Below, piece by piece: positions 1 to 9,300 of a stretch of 64,000 nucleotides of DNA. Positions within the stretch are counted from its first letter, which is position 1, and every line of letters starts with the position of its first letter. The notes beneath the pieces were generated by a model, which searched no databases, was not told the DNA's origin, and saw nothing but the letters and a program-made list of their open reading frames with translations. The position numbers and the translations under genes are program-made. The stretch comes from CAYTCZ01 sp964436315 (lineage in GTDB: Bacteria; Actinomycetota; Thermoleophilia; Gaiellales; Gaiellaceae), in assembly GCA_964436315.1 (NCBI GenBank), contig CAYTCZ010000001.1, positions 13,205-77,204 on the forward strand, written 5' to 3'.

Positions 1-2
1 AA

Positions 3-1067
3 CCCGACCGGGTCCTCCGCGCCGGGAGAATCCGCACCCGTGATATCTCGAAAGAGGTCCCCCACCGCACGGCGGAGGAAATCGAGCAGTTTCTCTCCGC
101 CGCCGTGGCGCCGGAAGCGCGGGGATTTCTTCCGACCGTTCACGTTCGACTCGACAATCTCCGGACCTGGAGCGAGTGGTTCGCTCGCAGGCTGACCGCC
201 CTGGCGGCGGTCGCGAAGAGTGCGGACTCCTTCCCCCAAGATTGGAAGGACGCCATCGAGGACTACGCGCTGGGCGAGTCGTCGAACATCGACTTCGACC
301 CCTGCCGCGTGGCCACGCAGTTCCTGGCGCGACACGACTGCATGGTGGATGATCTCGAAGCATGGCTGGACCGAATCAGCCCGCGCTTCGCTTCGCCGAC
401 GTCGCCACCGGTTTCCCCTTCTCAGCTGGGGTGGTTCGCGGGGCAGGGACGCGAGGGGGCCGGAGGATTGGCGCCGCATCGGAAAATATCGACTGAAGAT
501 CTTCTCGAGGAAGCCATTGCTCGCGGAGCCGTCGGCGACGCAGGAGAACTGGCACTTCTGGAGTGGGCCGTCGCCGACATTGAGCGATTCCGGGAGCACC
601 CTGAGTTCACAGAGGCCCTCTTGGCGGCCTTTCAAGCCGGTACCGGGACGTGGCGCAAGGTTCGCGCTGCGCTGACGAACGGTAATCTGCCCGCCGCGCT
701 CCACATCGCAGCCCTCTGGTCGGGAGCTGGTTTCGACGTCCTCGGGCTGGAGGAGACGCCCGACGGTCTGATTCCGGTCCGCTACGAGTGCAAGGCGATC
801 TCGGCGAGCGGCTCCAGCTTCCGTGTTCATTTGTCCCGCAACGAATTGGCGGTGGCTAGGGATGTCCGTCGCAACGGCCCCGGGCGCTGGGTGTTGGTCG
901 GGATCCAGCCCGATGGGCAGTGCGTCGACCTGACCGACTTCCTCGAAGACCTGATCGACGGCGAGCGGACGCCCCTCCAGCCTCTACATGACCGTGGACT
1001 CGAACCCGACGGGCTGCGTCTGGTGGTCCACCGCAGCCCGGATGGCGAAGATGATCGAGTGGAATGA
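3..1067 (+). CDS. DUF3883-like nuclease-domain protein, 5' end outside window
   Basis: The reading frame is open from base 3 with no stop upstream, so the gene very probably begins before the window; an internal GTG at 105 is only a fallback start. The C-terminal third resembles DUF3883/restriction-endonuclease-like domains: a hydrophobic stretch (GAGFDVLGLE), then YECKAISASGSSF with an E-x-K pair, then a helix with NEL and a final strand (GRWVLVGIQ). The N-terminal part matches nothing I recognise. Its end overlaps the start of the next nuclease gene, so the two are translationally coupled. With the following SMC-like ATPase it forms a plausible three-gene nuclease/ATPase defence operon. Domain assignment is moderate; the role in the cell is inferred from context. 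Confidence 0.6.
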   Translation, partial: PDRVLRAGRIRTRDISKEVPHRTAEEIEQFLSAAVAPEARGFLPTVHVRLDNLRTWSEWFARRLTALAAVAKSADSFPQDWKDAIEDYALGESSNIDFDPCRVATQFLARHDCMVDDLEAWLDRISPRFASPTSPPVSPSQLGWFAGQGREGAGGLAPHRKISTEDLLEEAIARGAVGDAGELALLEWAVADIERFREHPEFTEALLAAFQAGTGTWRKVRAALTNGNLPAALHIAALWSGAGFDVLGLEETPDGLIPVRYECKAISASGSSFRVHLSRNELAVARDVRRNGPGRWVLVGIQPDGQCVDLTDFLEDLIDGERTPLQPLHDRGLEPDGLRLVVHRSPDGEDDRVE

Positions 1068-1947
1068 CCCGTCGCTTGCAGTGGCCAGCGACGATGCGCG
1101 ACGACGTCGGTTTCGAGCGCTCCAATCCTGGTACCGACAGCATCACCTTCAGCTACCTCCGGGTGAGGACAAGCGCGGGATTGTCCGTGGGAGTATGCTT
1201 CCGCACGATGCACCGCGCTCGGCGAACTTCCTGAGCCCGGCAATCCACGAATACGTGGAGGCACGCGTGCCCGTCGTAGTCGGCGAGGGAGGCACGCTCG
1301 AGCAAGATCGACTCTTCCGGAACATGCTCTCGTCGATGCCGCTCTGCTTCAATCTCTTCGGAGCTTTCCGAGTCTTCCCGATCTCGGCCGCGCGGGTGCT
1401 GGCCGCGGCGACGGGGTTGGACGTCGCATCCCTCACGCGCGTCGACGTGGAATGGACGCCGCCCGGGGACCACCCCCTCGGCGATCGTACGGCGTTCGAC
1501 GCGTACGTGGAGTACAGGAACTCGCGCAACGACCGCTGCTTCTTCGGGGTCGAGACCAAGTATACGGAACCGTTCTCACAGCGTGAGTACCGCACCGAGC
1601 GGTACGACGAAGTCACCGCCTCGCCCTCCTCCGGGTTTGTCACCGGTGCTGCCGACAACCTCGTCGCGAAGCACTCCAACCAACTCTGGCGCAACGCGAT
1701 GCTCGCGGTCGCCGTGCGGGAACGAGGCGGGTTCGCCGAAGGCCGGGTGCTCGTCATGGCACTGGACGGCGACGAGAGTGCCCGGAAGGCGACCGACGCG
1801 CTGCGAGCCAACCATCGTGCCCCCGATGCGTTGCTGGCTGCCGTGAGCCTCGAGTCACTCGTGGCGGAGGCCGCGACAACTGAGACGCTGGCCGAATGGT
1901 CGGAAGCCTTCGAGACCCGCTATTTGAAACTTCCACAGCCAGCGTGA
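1042..1947 (+). CDS. PD-(D/E)XK nuclease, PGN_0703-like (PDDEXK_13)
   Basis: Protein of about 301 residues. The core NLFGAFRVFP, then FDAYVEYRN, then FFGVETKYTEPFS gives an acidic residue (D153) and an E171-T-K173 pair, the expected layout of a PD-(D/E)XK active site and the pattern of PGN_0703-like putative restriction nucleases. ATG at 1042 and ATG at 1051 are both possible starts, and both lie inside the end of the preceding gene (stop at 1067), indicating coupling. It is followed after about 50 bp by the zinc-hook ATPase. Family from motif reading; DNA cleavage is inferred, and whether the ATPase controls it is a guess from gene order. Confidence 0.65.
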   Translation: MAKMIEWNDPSLAVASDDARRRRFRALQSWYRQHHLQLPPGEDKRGIVRGSMLPHDAPRSANFLSPAIHEYVEARVPVVVGEGGTLEQDRLFRNMLSSMPLCFNLFGAFRVFPISAARVLAAATGLDVASLTRVDVEWTPPGDHPLGDRTAFDAYVEYRNSRNDRCFFGVETKYTEPFSQREYRTERYDEVTASPSSGFVTGAADNLVAKHSNQLWRNAMLAVAVRERGGFAEGRVLVMALDGDESARKATDALRANHRAPDALLAAVSLESLVAEAATTETLAEWSEAFETRYLKLPQPA

Positions 1948-1995
1948 GAGCTCTGACATTCCACGCAACTGAACGATCCACCGAGGGGAAATCGA

Positions 1996-4194
1996 ATGTC
2001 CGTCTACAACCGAATCCTGGACTGGTCCAAAGACCGCCCGTGCTGGCAACGCGATGCGTTGCGCCGCCTGATGTACAAGGAGAGCCTCGACGCGTCCGAC
2101 ATCTCGACGCTCGCCGACATCTGCGAGTGTGAGTTCGACGTGCGGCACGACGACCCGCAGTTCGAGCCATTGACCAGCGCCGACCTGCCTGTCGCCCGAG
2201 AGGGGCACGGCACGGTGACTCTGCGCGGCCTCGAGCAGATTAGAAACATCGATCTGCTGGCGGACGGAATCGAGTTTGCCCCGACAGGGCTCACCGTGAT
2301 TCACGGACCGAATGGATGCGGCAAGTCGGGGTATAGCCGCATCCTCAGAACGCTGTGCCGTGCCCGCGGGAGCGAACCGGAGCTGCAACCGAGCGTCCTC
2401 GACCACGGTGCGGGCGACCCCGGCGTCACCGTCCGCTACGAAGTGGCAGGGGCGGACTACCGTTTCGCGTGGGACGAGTCGGCCGAGCCTCCCGACGCAC
2501 TGCGACAGGTCAGCGTATTCGACGCAAACGCGGCAGAGGTGTACGTCGGCGGCAAGTCGCCCGCCGCGTATCGACCCGCGGGGCTCGATGTTCTCACGCG
2601 GCTCGGGGCGGTCTGCGACGATGTTCGACGCGAGCTCGAGCGCCGGAGCAAGGCGGTGACGGAGCAGACCGCGGCGCTCCCGAAGGTCCCCGAGGGAACG
2701 AAGGCCGAAGCCTTCCTCGACGACCTGTCGGCGAAGACGAAGCTGGTCGACATCGAAGCGGCGTGCACGGTGAGCGAGGATCTCGATGCCCGAATCGGCG
2801 AGGTGACGGCAAGGCTCGCCGCGCTCGAGCCGAAGGAGTCGAGCGCGAAGGCGGCGGCGCTCAGAGAGAAGTCGCAGCGCCTCACCACGCTCGCGAAGCA
2901 GCTCCGCGCGCTGCAAGAGGTTCTGTCTGATGCGGCTATGAACGAGCTTCGAGAGGCAAAGTCGGCGGCGGTCGATTTCGGAGAAGCCGCGCGAGCGGCC
3001 GCGACCTCACGGTTCTCGGACCACCCTGTGCAGCCGGTGGGCACTCGCTTGTGGTCGGCGATGATCGAGAGCGCGATGGCTTACTTCGAAGAGGCGTCCA
3101 CCGGAACGTTTCCGGGCGACGACCGGTGCATGCTGTGCCAGACGCCCCTGACGACGGAGTCGAAGGGACGGCTGGAAGACTTCCGTCGATTTCTCGAAAT
3201 GCAGGCGAAAGGTCGAGCCGAAGATGCCGACCGTCAGCTCACCACGCTCACGACGCGGCTCGATGAACTCGACTTTTCGGCGCAGTTCTTCTCGCTGATG
3301 ACCGACGAACTCGCGTCGACACGGCCCGAGCTCAGCCAGGCCATGAAGGAGTATCTCGACCGCGCATCGTCCCGACGCGATGCGTTGCTCGGGGCCGTCG
3401 AGAGCGACGACTGGAGCGTCGACTCGATTCCCCCCGCCCCCGTCGACGCTCTGACCGAGTTCGCTGACGAGATCGCTGCGGAGTCGGCGACTCTGTCAGT
3501 TCCCCCCGACCCCGAGGTGAAGCGGCGTCTCCAGGCCGAGCTCGCCGAGCTGAAAGGAACGGAGGCGCTTGCCAACTCGGTGGACGCGATCAAGGCACAC
3601 CACAAGGCGCTGGTGAAACAGAAGCGATACGACAAGTGCATCCGTTCGGCAAAGACTACGACGGTGTCTCGCGAGAGCGGCAAGATGCTGACCGAAGCGG
3701 TCACCGACCGCCTCACCGCCGCGTTCGAAGAAGAGTGCCGTCGTTTGAGCCCGACCCCCTACCCGGTGACACTGGGCAAAGGCGGGACGCGCAAGGGCGA
3801 GGTCCTTCACAACGTCACCATCGACGAAGCTCCACCCAAGACATCTCCTTCGGAAATTGCCAGCAGCGGCGAATCACGGCTACTCGCCATCGCCGGCTTC
3901 TTCGCCGAGCTCGCCACCGCCGAGGCGCCGTCGGCCGTCATCTTCGACGACCCCTCCACCAACCTCGACGCTCCCAACGTCGACCGCCTCGCCCGCCGGC
4001 TCGCCGAGGAAGCCGCGCTCCGGCAGGTCATCGTCTTCACGCACGACGATCGGTTCGTCGAAGGCCTCCGCGACCGCTGCGAGGCGAACGGCGCGGCCCA
4101 GTCGTTCAAAGAACTTCGACGCGACGGTGCTCGGACCGGGGTCTCGTCGGCCACTCCTGTAGCCGGAACTGATACCCAGGTCACTGTCTCGTAG
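1996..4194 (+). CDS. SMC/Rad50-like AAA_13 ATPase with zinc-hook motif
   Basis: 732 residues. Walker A GPNGCGKS at 104-111; coiled-coil-rich middle with CMLC (C378, C381) resembling the zinc hook of Rad50/RloC; then an ABC-type signature around SSGES (~624), Walker B SAVIFDDPSTNLD (~646-658) and an H-loop FTHDD (~681-685). This is the AAA_13 architecture also seen in RloC/PrrC-type proteins, but only about 45 residues follow the H-loop and I see no anticodon-nuclease domain, so it is probably a DNA- or effector-controlling ATPase. The start has a GAGGGG Shine-Dalgarno about 8 bases upstream of the ATG. It is the last gene of the cluster with the two nuclease-like genes upstream, and probably acts with them. 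Confidence 0.75.
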   Translation: MSVYNRILDWSKDRPCWQRDALRRLMYKESLDASDISTLADICECEFDVRHDDPQFEPLTSADLPVAREGHGTVTLRGLEQIRNIDLLADGIEFAPTGLTVIHGPNGCGKSGYSRILRTLCRARGSEPELQPSVLDHGAGDPGVTVRYEVAGADYRFAWDESAEPPDALRQVSVFDANAAEVYVGGKSPAAYRPAGLDVLTRLGAVCDDVRRELERRSKAVTEQTAALPKVPEGTKAEAFLDDLSAKTKLVDIEAACTVSEDLDARIGEVTARLAALEPKESSAKAAALREKSQRLTTLAKQLRALQEVLSDAAMNELREAKSAAVDFGEAARAAATSRFSDHPVQPVGTRLWSAMIESAMAYFEEASTGTFPGDDRCMLCQTPLTTESKGRLEDFRRFLEMQAKGRAEDADRQLTTLTTRLDELDFSAQFFSLMTDELASTRPELSQAMKEYLDRASSRRDALLGAVESDDWSVDSIPPAPVDALTEFADEIAAESATLSVPPDPEVKRRLQAELAELKGTEALANSVDAIKAHHKALVKQKRYDKCIRSAKTTTVSRESGKMLTEAVTDRLTAAFEEECRRLSPTPYPVTLGKGGTRKGEVLHNVTIDEAPPKTSPSEIASSGESRLLAIAGFFAELATAEAPSAVIFDDPSTNLDAPNVDRLARRLAEEAALRQVIVFTHDDRFVEGLRDRCEANGAAQSFKELRRDGARTGVSSATPVAGTDTQVTVS

Positions 4195-4221
4195 GTCGAC
4201 CTTCGCCGAGGCTGCGAAAGG

Positions 4222-4261
4222 GGAAAAACGTCGCCCGGCCTTCGAGAGCGGCCGAGCGACG
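4222..4261 (-). terminator. Intrinsic terminator of the viperin operon
   Basis: Two 12-base arms (4229-4240 and 4250-4261, one mismatch) enclose a 9-base loop. Read on the minus strand, the GC-rich stem is followed directly by CGTTTTTCCCC, a run of five T. This is a classical rho-independent terminator 3' of the viperin/DUF4258 operon, and the hairpin alone could also help end the rightward ATPase transcript. Confidence 0.75.
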
Positions 4262-4309
4262 GATACAAGACGAGCCGACGACTAGCGCGTCGCTCGCCCG
4301 ACAAGCTAC

Positions 4310-4666
4310 TCAGCAGTCACCATTTTCATCCTCGCTCGCCATTTGGTCGGACAACGCGTCACCGAGGGTGAAACCCCGACGCTCGATCCGACCGCGAGTT
4401 GAAGAAGGGGAAGGTTCGTCCCGGCGAAAGACGGTAATCACCACATCGCGGCAGCCATCGAGTACGACCACTACATTCTGCAGACGTTCGGGGACGTGGC
4501 GCGGCAGGTCCGCAAGCTCTACCCGTCGGTCTTTGCTCCGCCAGGTGTGGACGCCGTATTCCACGATCAGGTAGACATCCGCGTGGCTAAACCCCCGCTG
4601 CTGCATGCGTTCGAGGGCGTGGTCCGTGAACTCGAGGACCAGGCAGGGTACGAATTCACTCCCCAT
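4310..4666 (-). CDS. DUF4258 small protein coupled to viperin
   Basis: 118 residues. The motif FTDHALERMQQRGFSHADV and the C-terminal strand VVVVLDGCRDVVITVFRR are typical of DUF4258 domain proteins, whose function is unknown; similar small domains are often seen in toxin-like or RNA-associated contexts. The ATG at 4666 lies inside the end of the viperin-kinase gene (stop 4656-4658), an 11-bp overlap, so it is translated from the same mRNA. The intrinsic terminator follows about 50 bp downstream. The conserved overlap suggests it modulates or supports viperin, but nothing in its sequence shows how. The acidic tail (ASEDENGD) is not part of the domain. Confidence 0.65.
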   Translation of the reverse strand: MGSEFVPCLVLEFTDHALERMQQRGFSHADVYLIVEYGVHTWRSKDRRVELADLPRHVPERLQNVVVVLDGCRDVVITVFRRDEPSPSSTRGRIERRGFTLGDALSDQMASEDENGDC

Positions 4667-6140
4667 GATTCCCCTCCCCGTTCGCAGCTGCCTTCGCGCG
4701 GTGCAGCGCCTCCTCGACGCGGGCCAAGAGTTCGTCGATCGTGCCGTCGTTCCGAACGACAATGTCCACGTCCGAACGTTGCAGCGCAGAGGCGGACTTC
4801 TCCGTCGGATGTTCCGCGGATCCGCCGGGCGCACCCGCACCGGGTCGCAGGATCAAGAGGGTGACTGCGCCCAGTTCTCGCGCAGTCTCGACCTCTCGCG
4901 GCATTCGCACGTCCGGGCACACGACCCGCTCTCCTCCCGCGAGGGCTGCTTCGACTTCCTGTCTCCAGAGCTTCACCCAGATGTCTGGGTCGATCCGACG
5001 CATCGCGTCCCCCAGCCGCTGGTAGAGGCGGCGGGGTGTGGTCCCCCACCGTGGATCGACAACATCGCGTTGCTCACCCCAAAGCTGAGCATCCTCTAAC
5101 TGCCAGAGTTCCTTCGCCGCGAACTTCAAAGGGTCAGCGATCGCGATGCGACGAAACCCTCGCTCGAGCAAGGCTGATGCAGCCGCGTCCTTCCCTGCAC
5201 CGGAGACTCCGGCGAAGGCGACGAATCGCGGCATGTCGGCGGGCGCCCAGTCGTACACCCCTCCTCGATCCTCGTAGGCGTCTCGGGCGAAACTGACCTG
5301 TTGGAAAGCCGCGTCGACGCCAATCGTTAGAATCGGCTCGGAATACGAGTGCCTCCCCAGGGAACTGTCGTAGAAGCGACCAGCGGGGTCGATCATCGCG
5401 TAGGTACCGCGCATCTCGTCGTTGGCTTCGCTCACCATCTCGACGCCGTACCCCTCGACCGCTCGATGTCGCTCCAACCAGTTCGTGAACTCGGCCTCCT
5501 CGATGCGGAACTGGTCGATGTGAGCGCCGTTCTGGTCCTCCACCGGCAGGACCTGGAAAATCTTCCATCGTTCGGGCCGAAGAGCCTCTACGAACTCGAC
5601 CATCGATTCGTCGAGATTGAGCCGATGCACGACCGTGTTCAGCTTGATGCGAACTCCCCTGCGACGTGCCGCTTCCGCGTGAGAGACCAGTTCGCCCGGC
5701 GAGAGGACCCCACCCCGCTTGTCGGCGCGGCCAGCCTCGACGTTGGTCTCGGGCGTCACACTGTCGACGCTCAACACCAGCCAATCGAGGTGCGGGTAGA
5801 TTTTGTCTCCACCCACCTGGTGCAGACGAGAACCGTTGGTCACGACCATCGTGACCATCCCCAGCTTCTTCGATTCAGCCAGAAGACGAGGTAGTTGGGG
5901 AGACAGCGTGGGCTCCCCGCCCGCGAACGTGATCTTCTCGACGCCCGCCTGGGCGAGCCGACGCAGAATCTCCAGCTGAGACTCGAGCGGAAGCTGCCCT
6001 TTGCCGAGGTACTCGGCGGAATCCTCGAAGACGGCGAAGCAGAACTTGCAGTCGAAGTTGCATGCTTTTAGCAGGTGGAAGTTGACGGAAGGCGGGAGGG
6101 AGCACGCGCTGCTCCTCCGTTTCGAATCGTAGCGAGACAT
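4656..6140 (-). CDS. Prokaryotic viperin fused to dNMP kinase
   Basis: 494 residues in two domains. Residues ~15-303 are a radical SAM viperin: the SAM/4Fe-4S motif CNFDCKFCF (C27, C31, C34), GGEP at 74-77, SVDS, IKLNTVVHRLN, RWKIFQVLPVE, EMRGTYAMIDPAGRF and RGGVYDW, matching human viperin (RSAD2) block for block. Residues ~305-485 are a nucleotide kinase: P-loop GVSGAGKD (311-318), ADPLKFAAKEL, TPRRLYQRLGD and a terminal RNDGTIDEL, the pattern of phage T4 gp1-type deoxynucleoside-monophosphate kinases. Viperins convert CTP, or in prokaryotes also GTP/UTP, to chain-terminating 3'-deoxy-3',4'-didehydro nucleotides; a fused kinase could supply or recycle the substrate, as CMPK2 is proposed to do next to vertebrate RSAD2. 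Good RBS (AAGGAG) before the ATG. The DUF4258 gene overlaps its 3' end. Confidence 0.9.
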   Translation of the reverse strand: MSRYDSKRRSSACSLPPSVNFHLLKACNFDCKFCFAVFEDSAEYLGKGQLPLESQLEILRRLAQAGVEKITFAGGEPTLSPQLPRLLAESKKLGMVTMVVTNGSRLHQVGGDKIYPHLDWLVLSVDSVTPETNVEAGRADKRGGVLSPGELVSHAEAARRRGVRIKLNTVVHRLNLDESMVEFVEALRPERWKIFQVLPVEDQNGAHIDQFRIEEAEFTNWLERHRAVEGYGVEMVSEANDEMRGTYAMIDPAGRFYDSSLGRHSYSEPILTIGVDAAFQQVSFARDAYEDRGGVYDWAPADMPRFVAFAGVSGAGKDAAASALLERGFRRIAIADPLKFAAKELWQLEDAQLWGEQRDVVDPRWGTTPRRLYQRLGDAMRRIDPDIWVKLWRQEVEAALAGGERVVCPDVRMPREVETARELGAVTLLILRPGAGAPGGSAEHPTEKSASALQRSDVDIVVRNDGTIDELLARVEEALHRAKAAANGEGNHGE

Positions 6141-6219
6141 TGAGACTCCTTGTGCATGGCCATTGTCGGCCGTCGTGAAATCCGACTCGGCGAGCCGGTC
6201 TCCTGAACTTGCCCAAGAA

Positions 6220-6261
6220 GTGCTGCAAAATAATCAGACCAAATTGAAACATGTGCAGCAC
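6220..6261. promoter_or_regulatory. Inverted repeat in divergent promoter region
   Basis: The 195-bp gap between the viperin gene (minus) and the large plus-strand gene contains perfect 8-bp arms, GTGCTGCA at 6220-6227 and TGCAGCAC at 6254-6261. The 26-bp spacer is strikingly AT-rich for this window (AAATAATC...AAATTGAAAC). A divergent promoter/operator controlling both genes is plausible. I could not assign clear -35/-10 boxes, and no regulator gene is adjacent. Confidence 0.35.
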
Positions 6262-6335
6262 ACAACTAAACTCGTCATAGATGCGGGAGACACACCTTGC
6301 CGTAGTTTGTCCTCATCAGAGCGGAGGAGTGGATG

Positions 6336-9300
6336 ATGCGTATTGAAGACATGCCTGTGCGACTCAGCGACGAAGGGGCGGAACGCTTTCGAAGGGAAAC
6401 CTTCGCGCTCGTATCCTCCCATCGAGGAACAGAGGTGGATCGCGACAGCCTCCAAGAACTTCTGGAAGCGGAGACTGGGAATGCGGACGAACGGTCGCCG
6501 CTGTCGCGGTTCCTCAACCAGGGACAGGAGGTTTACGCGTGGTTGTCGAAGGACGGGAACAAGCGCGGAAAGGCGCTCGCGCGGCTGGCAGGGCTGACTG
6601 TGCAAGAGTTGCGCTCGCGACTTCTCGCCGCGTATTCGGGCCTCGGCCTGCCTTGGACTGCGGAGCTCGTTCGAGGGCTCGAGCTTCGAGGCGAGTACCG
6701 GCCGGGCCCCTACGCGGAGTGGCGTCCCTGGGGCTCCTTCGACCAACTGCAGGAACTCGCAAACGAAGCAGAAAACGATCGATGGAAGACGGATGGCACC
6801 AGGTCACCGGTTTCGTCCCGACGTAGCCCGTTTCGGAAACCGAGCCCTCTCGCTGCCTCCCTCTATGAACTCCACTCTGGTGTTGTCTCCACCGGCGATG
6901 TGTTGCCGTTCCTTCCGACACGTGCGGCATTGGAGAGCTGGTTCAAGCACTTGCATTCGACGGAGAAGATTGGCGAAGGAGAACTTCGCCGGCTTCTCGA
7001 CGCGCGCGGAACTGCGAGCCTCGGGAACCTGTTGGATGCGGACGAGCTCGTGCTCGCGGTCCGCGATTTCCTCGATCGGAAGATCGTTTCTTTCGAGCAG
7101 GAGGAGCTGGAACGTCGGAGGGAGGGTTGGGCGCTCGAAGCGAGCCGACGCGCCTCAAGTCCAGAAACGGCGGAATGGTGGGAAACCGCGGCTCTGGGAT
7201 TGCTGACGAGCTGGGTATGGAAGACCGGATCCCTGGAACGCTCCCTTCCCGAAGACCTGGTGGGAGTCTTTCTGGAGCACGGAAACTCTCCTGTGCCGGT
7301 TCCCCAACTGATCGCTGAAGATATCCTGGTGCGGGACGAGGAAGCTGCCAGCAGGTTGGCACTGTGCAACGGACTAAAGCGCTATGGCCGTGTCCGCCTT
7401 CCACGAACCCTGTCCGCCGAAGACTTCCGTGCCTCTGTGCTGCCCCTGGACGGGTTCCTGCTGTCGGAAACTCTTGGACTGACGGAAGACCTAGGAGGTT
7501 GGCTTGCGGCTCTCGACGCTCGAGCAAGCTTCGCCATCGAACCGCTGAACGAACATCTCTCCGCGCTAAAGGGAGTCTTTCGGCGCCCAGACGAGGAACT
7601 CGCCAACTCGATGGACGCAGTCGAAGCGCTCTGGCTACGCATCCTCACCATGGTGATGGAAGAAGAGCCTGAAGTGATGTCGCTCTTGGAACCCGAGACG
7701 TGCGCTATCCTCGAAGCCGCGAGTGCGCGACTGGCCGAGCTCGGCGTGGCGACGTCTCTAGCCGCCCCGTTTGATACGGGGGTAGCGCATGCCGGCGTGG
7801 AGCTTTCTCGGCAAGGCCAGGAAGTTCTGGCACTCCTGGCTCCTTACCAGACATCCCTCGACTGGCAGAACCACGACGCCCTCGCCCGCCGCCCATGGAA
7901 GGACATCGATCGTCTGTATCGCCATCGTGCGAACGTCGGGGACGTCACTGCCCGCCAGGCGCTCATCGATCCGAATCTAGAGGCCGGACCGTTTGGTCCG
8001 TCCCTCACGCAGCCGCCGTTGCGGGATCGCCTCCGGTGGGGGGTCGCCTCCTATGATGACCTGTCCGGATCGGCTCGACGCGCCATTGCGGAAGAAGCAG
8101 TGCAGGCGCTCTCCGATCCGAGCCTACGAACCGAAACGATCGCACTCCTCAAAAAATTGCTATCCGCCTCCAACCGGCACGAACTTCCCCCGCGAATCTT
8201 CAAAACGGTCCAGGCCGTCGAGCTTCTCGCATCCGGACAAACGGCCGATGCCATCCAATCCTGGTTCCGCGTGTTCCCATCAGCCAAAGGAGACGAGACT
8301 GCGGACGACGAGCTGCTCGTTCTTCTTGCGGCACTGGAAGATCGTTCCGACGCCCTCGAACGGCTCGCGACCCTCGATTCTGATGACATCACGCCAGACT
8401 TCCCGACGGCGCACTGGTCCGACGACGGCCTCCGCTTTCCCGAGCTGGAACGGCTCGCACGGATCCGTGAAAGTGCGCTGCTCGCACTCTGCGAGGCTTA
8501 TCCGAACACCTCCTTGAGCCCCGCTCGGGTCGTCGAGCGGCCGTGGGAGGTGACGAATAACTGTATCTGCGCGGCGACGCAGGACCGTCTGGCGCTCACC
8601 CGATTTCTTTCCAACCTTTCGGGCGATGAATTCGCTGACGACGCGAAGTGGGCCGACTTCCTGCGAAGCGAGCTCGGGCTTGATCCCAAGGCCCTCGGCA
8701 TGCTTCCGACCGAGGTTGACGAGCCATTCTGGCTCTACGCGGTACTACCGGAAAATCGCGGCTCTGCGCTCAAACAGTTCTCGGAAAGGTTGTTCACATA
8801 CCGCTACTACAACTCGGCCTCCCCGTTCTGGGTCAGGGTGAGAGAGCAACTTCGACCAGGCGACGAAGCTTTGGGCCGTTGGACCGTACCCAACGAGCTG
8901 CAGCGAGAGCTGGAGATAATCGCAATTCGTCGGTCCGACGAAGCATTGCGCGCCTGGTGCGAGCGGGAGTGCTTGACCGAGGGCGGCGCCGACCCTTCCA
9001 ACGAAGCGATGAACCTCCTCTTCCGAAACCTCGAGTCGCTTGGTGACCGCGCATGGCGCTTCCTCTCGGCAGAGTGCCGCTACCGGCTCATCGACCGTCT
9101 GACCGAACTTCCCGAGCGCTCCGTCTGGTTCGGGCGCACCCGCACGTTGAGGCTTCGTCAGCGCTACACGCTCATGAAGAGACATGGACACAGAGGCGAG
9201 GCGATCGCCGCGGCCGCTTTGATGGTTTGCGAGCTTGGTGACCCCTGTCGCCGGTTGGAGCAGTGGCGCGAGTTTATGTACGGAGACCGCACCGGCTGGG

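Noticed and set aside
1996..4194. RloC/PrrC anticodon nuclease
   Set aside because: The zinc hook and ATPase fit, but only ~45 residues follow the H-loop and no nuclease domain is visible.
4656..6140. MoaA- or QueE-like radical SAM enzyme
   Set aside because: The blocks after the SAM domain (RWKIFQ, MIDPAGRF, RGGVYDW) are viperin-specific, and there is no C-terminal second cluster as in MoaA.
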